From assembly GCA_030635415.1 (NCBI GenBank), contig DAOVYW010000122.1, positions 1 through 7,217 on the forward strand: DNA of 7,217 bases, given 5' to 3'. The notes beneath the pieces were generated by a model that did no database searches, was not told where the DNA came from, and saw only the letters and a list, made by a program, of their open reading frames with translations. The position numbers and the translations under genes were made by a program. The stretch comes from Candidatus Firestoneibacteriota bacterium (GTDB lineage: Bacteria > Oederibacteriota > JAAXVQ01 > JAUVAV01). Numbering within the stretch: position 1 is the stretch's first letter; each line of letters begins with the position of its first letter. Positions 1 to 6,446 of this stretch are shown one piece after another.

Positions 1-929
1 AAAATCCAGCCCAGCGCCAGGGTCAGTATATATTGGAGCATGTGAAACGTGAAGCCCACGCCCAGGGCGGTTTCTTTTTCCACCCCGTAAGGCGTCAAGG
101 CCAGGATTACCATGAATTCAAATACGCCCAAGCCTCCGGGCGATGAGGGGATCATGAGACCAAAATTTAGCACTATGATCAAAAATATGGCGGCCCAAAA
201 CGAAAGCTCTAAACCCAAAGCTTTAAAACATATATAGGCAACGCTTATCCAGCAAAACCAGGTCAGGAGCGCCAGGATTACTATTCTGATAAATTGCCCC
301 GGCTTTTCAATAAGTTTTAATCCTTCCAGAAACTTGCCCATCTGGATATGCAACCACTCCCCTATCCGGCCGGGAAGCATTCGCAACGGCTTCTCCGCCA
401 TCTCTATTAAATGGCTGCCATAGCGGTAGTTCAGTATTACTACCAGGGCGAAGGTTGTTCCTACCCCGGCCAGAATCAGCCCGGATAATTTCAACCAGCC
501 TTCAAAGGGAATGATAAACATCATCAGTATAAAATAAAAAAGCAGGGCGAATAAATCCATACCCCGCTCCATAACTACGGTAGCAAAGGCCTGGCTGGTT
601 GGCAGGTTTTCCCGCTTCCCCAGCAGCCAAGCCCGAATGATTTCTCCCAGTTTGAGGGGAAGAATATTATTCGCAAAATAGCCGATGGTTATAATACGAT
701 AGAGGTTCCATTGACTGGTCTTATATTTCCGGAGTAGTTGCTGCCAGAGCAGGGCACGTAAATAATAGGTCAGTAAAATTAATATCCCGCCGGCAACCAG
801 CCAGCCTATTTTTATTTGCGAAAAAGTTTGCCGTAATTTTTCAAAATCAATATTATACAGTGCCAGTCCTATGAATATCAGGCTGACCAATATGCCAATG
901 GCTATTTTAAGCGCTTGTTTTTTTATCAT
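1..929 (-). CDS. Flippase-like / LPG-synthase-TM family membrane protein (UPF0104, PF03706), 3' end missing
   Basis: I translated the minus strand from the ATG at 929-927. The frame stays open through 309 codons to the window edge, so the C-terminus is missing. An in-frame TAA lies five codons upstream, so this ATG is the earliest possible ATG start. The protein is very hydrophobic, with likely membrane segments near residues 8-26, 42-60, 123-141, 146-166, 213-235, 243-261 and 290-309. Family signatures are present: NNILPLKLGEIIRAWLL at about 87-103, ERGMDLF at 121-127, and PSSPGGLGVFE at 261-271 followed by a hydrophobic stretch. Members of this family are usually a little over 300 residues, so probably only a short tail is lost. 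The family includes the membrane half of lysyl-phosphatidylglycerol synthase (MprF) and AglD-like proteins. No soluble aminoacyl-transferase domain is visible. A role in moving or modifying lipid-linked sugars is inferred from the sugar-nucleotide neighbours, not shown. No good Shine-Dalgarno site precedes the ATG. Confidence 0.88.
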   Translation of the reverse strand, partial: MIKKQALKIAIGILVSLIFIGLALYNIDFEKLRQTFSQIKIGWLVAGGILILLTYYLRALLWQQLLRKYKTSQWNLYRIITIGYFANNILPLKLGEIIRAWLLGKRENLPTSQAFATVVMERGMDLFALLFYFILMMFIIPFEGWLKLSGLILAGVGTTFALVVILNYRYGSHLIEMAEKPLRMLPGRIGEWLHIQMGKFLEGLKLIEKPGQFIRIVILALLTWFCWISVAYICFKALGLELSFWAAIFLIIVLNFGLMIPSSPGGLGVFEFMVILALTPYGVEKETALGVGFTFHMLQYILTLALGWI

Positions 930-935
930 TTTCTG

Positions 936-953
936 CGCAGGTTAAAGCCTGCG
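936..953. repeat. Small hairpin element directly upstream of the flippase-like gene
   Basis: CGCAGG (936-941) and CCTGCG (948-953) are exact inverted repeats around a six-base loop. On the minus strand the hairpin ends six bases before the ATG at 929 and is preceded by GGTAGC. From memory, short palindromes built on GCAGGCTTTAGCCTGC are dispersed in many bacterial genomes, and this looks like a member; that is recognition, not a search result. Its position, where a ribosome binding site would be expected, could lower translation of the downstream gene. Confidence 0.55.
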
Positions 954-1023
954 GCTACCTCCTCTATTTTACAGAACCTTTTCCTTTTAGCTATTTCCTG
1001 TTGCGAAAACGTGTTTTCTTAAG

Positions 1024-1142
1024 TTTGTCATTCCGAACGTAGTGAGGAATCTCCACGGAAACGCCTGAAATATCAGGTCTCTTGGAGATTCTTCGCCTGC
1101 CTGTCCTGGATGGTTTAGTCCAGGGCGGCTCAGAATGACAAA
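1024..1142. repeat. Palindromic dispersed element of the TGTCATTC...GAATGACA type, about 119 bases
   Basis: The ends are exact inverted repeats: TTTGTCATTC (1024-1033) and GAATGACAAA (1133-1142). A second exact pair lies inside, GAATCTCCA (1047-1055) with TGGAGATTC (1083-1091), and pairing extends weakly outward from it. Two small hairpins are nested: CCTGA/TCAGG at 1064-1077, and CCTGGA/TCCAGG at 1105-1124. There is no coding capacity and no transposase. Elements with ends like these, often containing GAATCT and AGATTC blocks, are common intergenic repeats in many bacterial lineages. I saw no clear target-site duplication at the borders. It lies between the reductase and flippase-like genes and would fold strongly in a read-through transcript. 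Confidence 0.75.
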
Positions 1143-1187
1143 ACGCGGGGAGTCCGCTAAAAATCCTCTTTCCGCAACAGATACTTG

Positions 1188-2060
1188 TTAACCCCTCTTC
1201 ATCTGCTCAATAGTATAATCCAGAGCCGTATCCAGGTCCCAGAGTTTGTGCTTTTTCAGCATAGCCTGAGCTTTATCGGTTTTCAATCCCCCTACCAGCG
1301 GCCGTGGGGCTTTTTGCTTTAACTCCGCGGTCGTAACCGGCTTGACCTCTCCAGGATTATAACCAAGCTTATCCATCACTTTTTTAGCAAAATCATACCG
1401 CCCAATCCGGGTCGTGCCTACCAGGTTGTATATCCCGGTACACCCGGATTCTATTAACTCACCCAGCGCCTGCGCCAGATTCCGGGCCTGGGTCGGGTTC
1501 CCGATCTGATCTTCCGGCACGGTGATGGGCTCTCCCCTGGAGGCCCGGTTCAATAATTGCATAAAAAAATTCAATGATCCGGGCAAGTAGGAAAAAACCA
1601 CGGTGGTCCGGATAATCAGGTGATTTTCCAGGAGTGCGGCCACTATTTTCTCTCCGGCCAGCTTGGTCCGGCCGTACACGGATTCCGGCTCCGGAGCATC
1701 CTTTTCACTGTACGGACCCGCCTCTCCCTTAAAAACATATTCCGATGAAAAGTATGTCAAACCCGCATCCGCAATTTTACAGGCCTGGGCAATGTTTTCC
1801 GCTCCTTGCACATTAATCGCCTCTGCCTGGGCAGGTTCCATTTCGCACTGATCTACATTTGTCAGGGCAGCGGTCAGGACGACATGCTGTGGACGGATTT
1901 CTGAAATATATTTATTTGTTGCCGCCGCATCACAAATGTCCAGGCGCGGCAGATTCTCCACCCCGTTCATTGATGTTCCTGACACCTGCTGGGAACTCGC
2001 CAACTCGCGAAGTAAAAAAGTGCCCACTTGCCCTTCTGCGCCGATCACCAGAATTTTCAC
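1188..2060 (-). CDS. rmlD: RmlD-superfamily NAD(P)H-dependent 4-keto-sugar-nucleotide reductase (dTDP-4-dehydrorhamnose reductase-like)
   Basis: This 290-residue SDR protein has the usual RmlD length. The Rossmann glycine motif GAEGQVG is at 7-13, the catalytic YxxxK is Y129/K133 (YGRTK), and the C-terminal APRPLVGGLKTDKA at 251-264 matches the RmlD element that precedes the last helices. The usual STDYVF block reads SSEYVF at 105-110, so the Thr and Asp are replaced by Ser and Glu. RmlD reduces dTDP-4-keto-L-rhamnose to dTDP-L-rhamnose in the cytosol. Related enzymes reduce GDP-4-keto-6-deoxymannose to GDP-D-rhamnose. The gene starts 15 bases after the gmd stop, which makes the second reaction a serious alternative. 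The start is GTG at 2060-2058, supported by AAGGAG a few bases upstream. The family call is firm; the substrate and therefore the symbol are tentative. Confidence 0.85.
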   Translation of the reverse strand: MKILVIGAEGQVGTFLLRELASSQQVSGTSMNGVENLPRLDICDAAATNKYISEIRPQHVVLTAALTNVDQCEMEPAQAEAINVQGAENIAQACKIADAGLTYFSSEYVFKGEAGPYSEKDAPEPESVYGRTKLAGEKIVAALLENHLIIRTTVVFSYLPGSLNFFMQLLNRASRGEPITVPEDQIGNPTQARNLAQALGELIESGCTGIYNLVGTTRIGRYDFAKKVMDKLGYNPGEVKPVTTAELKQKAPRPLVGGLKTDKAQAMLKKHKLWDLDTALDYTIEQMKRG

Positions 2061-2063
2061 TGC

Positions 2064-2070
2064 TCTCCTT
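2064..2070 (-). promoter_or_regulatory. Ribosome binding site that fixes the GTG start of the reductase gene
   Basis: On the minus strand AAGGAGA lies three bases before the GTG at 2060, with the GGAG core about five bases away. It falls within the 15-base gap after the gmd stop codon. The good spacing supports GTG over any internal ATG, and the very start of the Rossmann fold (MKILVIGAEG) would be lost with a later start. Confidence 0.7.
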
Positions 2071-2075
2071 TTAAT

Positions 2076-3092
2076 TTAGGATTTTAGAAATTCTTTATTT
2101 CTTTCCTCAGCCTGCACGCGCTTCAGATCCGCATCCACCATCATCTTTATCATTTTTTCAAAAGATACTTCCGGTTTCCATTTCAACCCACGCCGGGCTT
2201 TCCCAGGGTCGCCTAAAAGGTGTTCCACTTCGGCGGGCCGGATGAGGCGGGGATCAATCCGCACGTATTTTTTCCAATCCAGACCGGCGTGCGCAAAGGC
2301 AATTCTGATTAGATCCTTGACTGAATGACTCACCCCGGTGGCAATGACATAATCCAACGGCTTTTTCTGCTGCAGCATCATCCACATAGCCCGGACATAG
2401 TCCCCGGCATAGCCCCAGTCCCGCTTGGCATCCATATTCCCGAGGCGCAATTCTTTCTGCAGCCCCATTTTAATCCGGGCCACGGCATCCGTCACCTTCC
2501 TGGTCACAAATTCTTTTCCGCGCCGGGGAGATTCATGATTGAAAAGAATTCCGGCGACGGCAAAGAGGTTATAGCTTTCGCGATAATTCACCGTGATAAA
2601 ATGGCCGTATACTTTGGCTACTCCATACGGACTGCGTGGATAAAAAGGCGTGGTTTCATTCTGGGGAACGGTCTGTACCTTACCGAACATTTCCGAGGAA
2701 CTGGCCTGGTAAAAACGGATACTGCGGTCGATTTCCCGGATGCCTTCCAGCATTCTGGTTACTCCCAGCGCGGTAAATTGCCCGGTCAAGATAGGCTGTT
2801 CCCAGGAAGTGGGCACAAAGGACTGCGCCGCCAGGTTATAAACCTCTCTGGGCCGCGTTTTTTTCAGAGCTGTAAGAATGGACATTTGATCCAACAGATC
2901 TACTTCCACCAGCTCCATCCGGTTTTTTATATGCTCGATCCGTTCAAAATTCTCAGTGGAATTCCGGCGTACCGTGCCGAATACCTTGTAACCCCGGGAA
3001 AGCAAAAAATCCGCCAAATAACTTCCATCCTGGCCCGTAACCCCGGTGATTAAGGCAGATGGTGATTTGCTTTTCTGTTTTTTTAAAGCCAT
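2076..3092 (-). CDS. gmd: GDP-mannose 4,6-dehydratase
   Basis: Gmd converts GDP-D-mannose to GDP-4-keto-6-deoxy-D-mannose with bound NADP, the branch point to GDP-L-fucose, GDP-D-rhamnose and related sugars. The 338 residues fit the shorter Gmd proteins. Visible motifs are GVTGQDGSYLADFLL at 17-31 (cofactor binding), VRRNS at 41-45, NLAAQSFVPTSW at 86-97, the catalytic region SSSEMFG at 131-137 with E134, YGVAK with Y156 and K160, NHESPRRGKEFVTRK at 185-199, and RDWGYAGDYV at 224-233. These are diagnostic of Gmd rather than of other extended SDRs. The ATG at 3092 has AAAGGA 11 bases upstream, a usable but rather distant site. It is separated from rmlB by 173 bases with a palindrome, and followed after 15 bases by the RmlD-type reductase, with which it is probably co-translated. 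No GDP-fucose synthase (Fcl) accompanies it in the window. Confidence 0.96.
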   Translation of the reverse strand: MALKKQKSKSPSALITGVTGQDGSYLADFLLSRGYKVFGTVRRNSTENFERIEHIKNRMELVEVDLLDQMSILTALKKTRPREVYNLAAQSFVPTSWEQPILTGQFTALGVTRMLEGIREIDRSIRFYQASSSEMFGKVQTVPQNETTPFYPRSPYGVAKVYGHFITVNYRESYNLFAVAGILFNHESPRRGKEFVTRKVTDAVARIKMGLQKELRLGNMDAKRDWGYAGDYVRAMWMMLQQKKPLDYVIATGVSHSVKDLIRIAFAHAGLDWKKYVRIDPRLIRPAEVEHLLGDPGKARRGLKWKPEVSFEKMIKMMVDADLKRVQAEERNKEFLKS

Positions 3093-3197
3093 GGTGTTGA
3101 AAATCCTTTCGATAATTTATTATTAGCCATTCTCTTTTCTGCTCGAATATTTTATGTTGTTTTTCCAATTCCTCTAAAGCTGAGATGTGACACCCAC

Positions 3198-3228
3198 AAA
3201 AAGCAGGGGCGTTTAATTAAACGCCCCT
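3198..3228 (-). terminator. Possible intrinsic terminator after rmlB
   Basis: Reading the minus strand past the rmlB stop, a perfect palindrome (3228-3205) is followed after GC by five T's (3202-3198). A stem topped by an AT-rich centre and then a T run resembles a rho-independent terminator. A weaker hairpin, GCTGCTT/AAGTAGC at 3257-3241 with one G-T pair, precedes it. The T run is short, so partial read-through into gmd is likely. On the plus strand no T run follows. Confidence 0.4.
3205..3228. repeat. Perfect 24-base palindrome in the rmlB-gmd gap
   Basis: AGGGGCGTTTAA at 3205-3216 is followed immediately by its exact reverse complement at 3217-3228. The outer part is GC-rich and the centre is TTTAATTAAA. 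Palindromes with AGGGGCG...CGCCCCT ends are, from memory, a common dispersed intergenic element, so this may be a repeat unit rather than a gene-specific operator. It could form a hairpin in either transcript. Confidence 0.8.
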
Positions 3229-3265
3229 ACAACTGCTGATGCTACTTAACAAGCAGCTATTATAT

Positions 3266-4282
3266 TTATTTCCCTTTATGCCGTTCGTGATACTGTTGGC
3301 GGTAATATTTCATATACTCCCCGGATTTTAAGGGCTGCCACCATTCGGGATGGGCTTGATACCATTCTACCGTATCTTTTAAAGCTTTGGCAAACGGCCA
3401 GACCGGCTGCCATCCCAGGTCTCTTATTTTACGGGTATTTAAGGCGTATCGGCGGTCATGTCCCAAGCGATCGGGAACGCGTTTGATTAATCCTATGGAT
3501 TTTTTTAGTAATTTTAAAATAGTATGGGTAATCTCCAGGTTATTGCGGGTATTGCCCGCTCCCAGGTTATAGACCTCTCCAAAAACACCTTTCTCTAAAA
3601 TACAATCCAGGCCCAAGCAGTTATCCTCTACATAGAGCCAGTCACGGGTATTTAAACCATCCCCATAGAGTGGCAGGGCCTGGTCCGTTAGAGCATTGGT
3701 TACAAACAGCGGAATTAATTTTTCCGGATACTGGCGCGGCCCGAAATTATTGGACGAACGCGCGATTAAAACCGGCAAATCGTAAGTGTGCCGGTATGCC
3801 AATACCTGGAGATCACCTCCGGCCTTGGAAGCTGAATACGGACTTGATGGTTTCAGATCGTTGGTCTCGCGAAAAGCTCCACGCTCGATGGAACCATATA
3901 CCTCGTCCGTGGAAATCTGCAAAAACCGCTTTATTTTATTCTTGCGCACAGCTCCCAGCAGAGTTTGGGTTCCCAGAACGTCTGTCCGGGCGAAATCCTC
4001 AGGGCTAAGGATGGAGCGGTCCACGTGAGTTTCCGCGGCAAAATTAACTATCACCTCAATACGGTATTTCCGGATAATACGCTCCACGGTTCGGGCCTCG
4101 CAAATATCACCTTTAATAAATTTAAAGCACTGATTCCGGCGCGCTCCGGCCAGATTGGCCGGATTACCCGCATAGGTTAATTTATCCAGCACTACCACCA
4201 GATCGCGCGGATACCGCTTCAGCCTGAGATCCACATAATGGGAACCTATAAACCCGGCTCCTCCGGTAATTAATAAGCGCAT
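3266..4282 (-). CDS. rmlB: dTDP-glucose 4,6-dehydratase
   Basis: RmlB (RfbB) removes water from dTDP-D-glucose to give dTDP-4-keto-6-deoxy-D-glucose, using tightly bound NAD. The 338 residues match the family length. The NAD-binding GGAGFIGSH is at 7-15, D33 follows the second strand, and NFAAETHVDRS at 80-90 is highly typical. The catalytic block ISTDEVYGS at 123-131 carries the Thr-Asp-Glu (T125, D126, E127), and YSASK at 149-153 gives Y149/K153. SSNNFGPRQYPEKLIP at 176-191 and RDWLYVEDNC at 213-222 are further RmlB signatures. The ATG at 4282 lies 15 bases after the rmlA stop, with AAAGGCGG as a modest ribosome binding site. Its substrate is the product of RmlA just upstream. No RmlC epimerase follows. 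The 173-base gap after it probably marks a partial transcription boundary. Confidence 0.96.
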   Translation of the reverse strand: MRLLITGGAGFIGSHYVDLRLKRYPRDLVVVLDKLTYAGNPANLAGARRNQCFKFIKGDICEARTVERIIRKYRIEVIVNFAAETHVDRSILSPEDFARTDVLGTQTLLGAVRKNKIKRFLQISTDEVYGSIERGAFRETNDLKPSSPYSASKAGGDLQVLAYRHTYDLPVLIARSSNNFGPRQYPEKLIPLFVTNALTDQALPLYGDGLNTRDWLYVEDNCLGLDCILEKGVFGEVYNLGAGNTRNNLEITHTILKLLKKSIGLIKRVPDRLGHDRRYALNTRKIRDLGWQPVWPFAKALKDTVEWYQAHPEWWQPLKSGEYMKYYRQQYHERHKGK

Positions 4283-4297
4283 GGTTTAAACCGCCTT

Positions 4298-5038
4298 TTA
4301 GGATTTTTTCCTCTGCTTCTGCGCCATGAGGTTGGCTTCAAACCAGGAATCAATTGATTCGCCCGCGTCCGCCCAATGTCCCTGCACTATTCCATAAGTC
4401 ATCTGTTTTCGCCGTAAATAGGCATTATTAACATCCGTAATTTCCAATTCCCCGCGGCCGGAAGGTTTCAGGGTTTTGATGATTTTAAAAACACTGGGAT
4501 GATAAAAATAAATACCAATCACAGCATACGGGGAGGGTGGACAGGAAGGTTTTTCAATAATTTTTTCTATGCGTGATCCCTTAAACTTCGGTACGCCATA
4601 GGCTGAAAGATTCCCCACCTTTTTAAGAAGAATCATGCCGCCTTGGGCCTGTCTTTTAAAAGTTTTTACATAAGGCCCAAGCGATTCGGAGATCAGGTTG
4701 TCGCCCAAATAAACCATGATACGCTGGCCTTCGGCGAAATCCTCGGCCAGACCTAAAGCCTCGGCAATTCCGCCTTCTCCCTTCTGATAGGTATACTGCA
4801 GCCGGCGAATGCCATACTGCCGGCCGTCCCCCAGCAGGCGAAGAAAATCACCCGCATTGTTTCCCCCGGTCACCAGCATGATCTCTTTAATGCCTGCCTT
4901 TACCATGCTCTCTATGGGATGCAGAATCATGGGACGATCATACACCGGAAGCAAATGCTTATTCGTGATATCCGTAAGGGGTTTCAAGCGTGTGCCTAAT
5001 CCCCCGGCCAAGATAACGCCTTTTATGGTTGGTGTCAT
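4298..5038 (-). CDS. rmlA: Glucose-1-phosphate thymidylyltransferase, short form (RmlA/RfbA-type nucleotidyltransferase)
   Basis: This enzyme joins glucose-1-phosphate and dTTP to give dTDP-glucose and pyrophosphate, the entry to dTDP-6-deoxysugars. The nucleotide-binding signature GGLGTRLKPLT is at 12-22, followed by NKHLLPVYDRPM at 26-37 with K27 at the conserved lysine. LLGDGRQYGI at 68-77 is typical of RmlA. Q85 aligns by eye with the Gln known to contact thymine in RmlA. The metal-binding Asp is D113 in LGDN, followed by AYGVP at 146-150, EKP at 162-164, GELEITDVN at 196-204 and WADAG at 222-226. At 246 residues it is about 45 shorter than enterobacterial RmlA, as in the short-form group, and lacks the C-terminal extension. 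The ATG at 5038 is preceded by AGGGGAG and AGGAG. It lies directly before rmlB, which supports a dTDP-glucose product; UTP use cannot be excluded. Confidence 0.9.
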   Translation of the reverse strand: MTPTIKGVILAGGLGTRLKPLTDITNKHLLPVYDRPMILHPIESMVKAGIKEIMLVTGGNNAGDFLRLLGDGRQYGIRRLQYTYQKGEGGIAEALGLAEDFAEGQRIMVYLGDNLISESLGPYVKTFKRQAQGGMILLKKVGNLSAYGVPKFKGSRIEKIIEKPSCPPSPYAVIGIYFYHPSVFKIIKTLKPSGRGELEITDVNNAYLRRKQMTYGIVQGHWADAGESIDSWFEANLMAQKQRKKS

Positions 5039-5066
5039 TTCTCCTGCTCCCCTTTTACTTAGTTCC

Positions 5067-6356
5067 TTATTTTCTTCCGACTCCCCGATAATTAAACCCT
5101 AAAGCTTTGACTTTAGCGGGGTCATAAATATTGCGGCCGTCAACAATGTTTGGGGTACGCATCGAAGCCTTTACTCGCTCCAAATCCATTTCCTTGAATT
5201 CATTCCACTCCGTAAAAACCACCAGGCAATGGGCGCCTTCAGCAACCGCGTAAGCATTTTCGGAGAATTTCACCCCGGGCAGAAGAACCTGGGCCGCTTC
5301 CATGGCCGCGGGATCATAGGCTCTTATCCGGGCCCCGTTCTCCATTAATAAATGAATTATCTCCATGGCCACGGCTTCCCGCAGATCATCGGTATTGGGC
5401 TTGAACGCCAGACCGAGTACTCCGATCTGCTTGCCCTCCAACGGGCCTAATACTTTCTTGATCCGGTCAAGCATGGAGCGCTTCTGAAAGTCATTCGCCG
5501 CGATAACCGCCTTAAGAATTTTAAAATCATAACTTTCCTTATTGGCTTTCTGCACCAGAGCTGAAACATCTTTGGGAAAACAGGAACCGCCGTATCCGGC
5601 CCCGGCATTCAGGAAGGCGTGTCCGATACGCTTATCCAATCCCATGCCGTGCGCGACTTTGGCGACGTCCGCATTCACCCGCTCGCAGAGATTGGCAATT
5701 TCATTTATAAAAGTAATCTTAGTGGCTAGAAAAGCATTGCTGGCGTATTTAATCATCTCGGCCGAGCGCAAATCCGTGATCATAATCTCGGCTTCCAATG
5801 GCTGATAAAGCTCGCTTACTTTTCCAGCCGCGTCTTGGTTGTTAGTCCCGATTAAAACACGGTCGGGATTCATAAAATCGTGCACCGCGGATCCTTCTTT
5901 CAGGAATTCGGGATTGGAAACCACCTGGACCTGGCCCGGAGAGCCGCAGTGCTCCTCAATAATGCTTTCCACCAGATCTCCCATGCCTACCGGCACGGTG
6001 CTCTTATCCACCACGATCTTTGATCCGTTCAAATACTTTCCGATCCCGGCTGCCACCTTTTTCACGGCGGTTAGATCAGCTTCCCCCCTCTCATTGGGAG
6101 GCGTACCGACCGCAATATAAATAAATTCCGAAGACTGAACCCCCGCTTTTAAATCAGTGGTAAAACTCAGACGCTTGCCCAGGTTGCGGTCAATCAGTTC
6201 TTTGAGCCCTGGCTCAAATATCGGTATTATATTATTATTAAGTTTATCTATCTTGGCCTGGTCAATATCCACGCCGATAACGTTATTTCCCAGATCCGCA
6301 AAGCAGGCGCAGGTTACCAACCCTACATATCCTGTTCCCACCACACAAATTTGCAT
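5067..6356 (-). CDS. ugd: UDP-glucose 6-dehydrogenase
   Basis: Ugd oxidises UDP-glucose twice with NAD+ to UDP-glucuronate, a precursor of uronic acids, galacturonate and pentoses in surface glycans. The 429 residues match the family. The N-terminal NAD domain begins with GTGYVGL at 7-13 and has D30 after the second strand. VGTPPNERGEADL at 83-95, VDKSTVPVG at 116-124 and NPEFLKEGSAVHDF at 148-161 follow. The central substrate domain has K203 and N207 in MIKYASNAFLA, and the catalytic cysteine C259 in GYGGSCFPKD (254-263). The C-terminal UDP-binding domain has GLAFKPNTDDLREA at 315-328 and DGRNIYDP at 406-413. All key residues are present. The ATG at 6356 has AAGGAGG ten bases upstream and a well-formed promoter just before it, making this the first gene of the operon. 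RmlA begins 28 bases after its stop. Confidence 0.97.
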   Translation of the reverse strand: MQICVVGTGYVGLVTCACFADLGNNVIGVDIDQAKIDKLNNNIIPIFEPGLKELIDRNLGKRLSFTTDLKAGVQSSEFIYIAVGTPPNERGEADLTAVKKVAAGIGKYLNGSKIVVDKSTVPVGMGDLVESIIEEHCGSPGQVQVVSNPEFLKEGSAVHDFMNPDRVLIGTNNQDAAGKVSELYQPLEAEIMITDLRSAEMIKYASNAFLATKITFINEIANLCERVNADVAKVAHGMGLDKRIGHAFLNAGAGYGGSCFPKDVSALVQKANKESYDFKILKAVIAANDFQKRSMLDRIKKVLGPLEGKQIGVLGLAFKPNTDDLREAVAMEIIHLLMENGARIRAYDPAAMEAAQVLLPGVKFSENAYAVAEGAHCLVVFTEWNEFKEMDLERVKASMRTPNIVDGRNIYDPAKVKALGFNYRGVGRK

Positions 6357-6366
6357 GTTTCTTCGT

Positions 6367-6373
6367 CCTCCTT
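6367..6373 (-). promoter_or_regulatory. Strong Shine-Dalgarno site of ugd
   Basis: The minus strand reads AAGGAGG at 6373-6367, ten bases before the ATG at 6356. It is the strongest ribosome binding site in the window and supports this start, which also keeps the NAD-binding GTGYVGL at its usual position near residue 7. Confidence 0.8.
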
Positions 6374-6391
6374 AGGCTTTTAAAACGAGGG

Positions 6392-6420
6392 ATTATAGCA
6401 TTCTTTCCTTCTGCCAACAA
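6392..6420 (-). promoter_or_regulatory. Sigma70-type promoter with extended -10, upstream of ugd
   Basis: On the minus strand the -35 candidate TTGTTG (6420-6415) is separated by exactly 17 bases from a perfect TATAAT (6397-6392). The bases before it are TGC, giving the extended -10 form TGnTATAAT. Transcription would start near 6385, leaving an untranslated leader of about 29 bases that contains AAGGAGG. It sits in the 90-base gap between the lptD-like stop and ugd, so it probably drives ugd-rmlA-rmlB and, with read-through, gmd and the reductase. No operator or riboswitch is visible in the short leader. Confidence 0.75.
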
Positions 6421-6446
6421 GCGGGAATATACGGCCCCCTCTCCCT

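Noticed and set aside
2325..3053. Long plus-strand open frame of 242 codons opposite gmd
   Set aside because: The minus strand encodes a complete Gmd with all catalytic motifs. The plus-strand translation shows no recognisable domain and is rich in His, Pro and Phe, as expected of an antisense shadow.
2953..3168. Minus-strand frame starting in the rmlB-gmd gap, with a Lys/Glu-rich, coiled-coil-like beginning
   Set aside because: Most of it overlaps the 5' part of gmd in another frame. No ribosome binding site or family likeness was seen, and the Lys/Glu-rich start is explained by A-rich gap DNA.
3093..3204. Promoter for gmd in the AT-rich part of the gap
   Set aside because: Several TAAAAT or TAATAA hexamers occur, but none has a reasonable -35 at 16-18 bases, so I did not call one.
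4283..4292. Ten-base palindrome GGTTTAAACC between rmlA and rmlB
   Set aside because: It is short and AT-centred, has no flanking symmetry, and sits in a 15-base translational gap. Chance is the simplest explanation.
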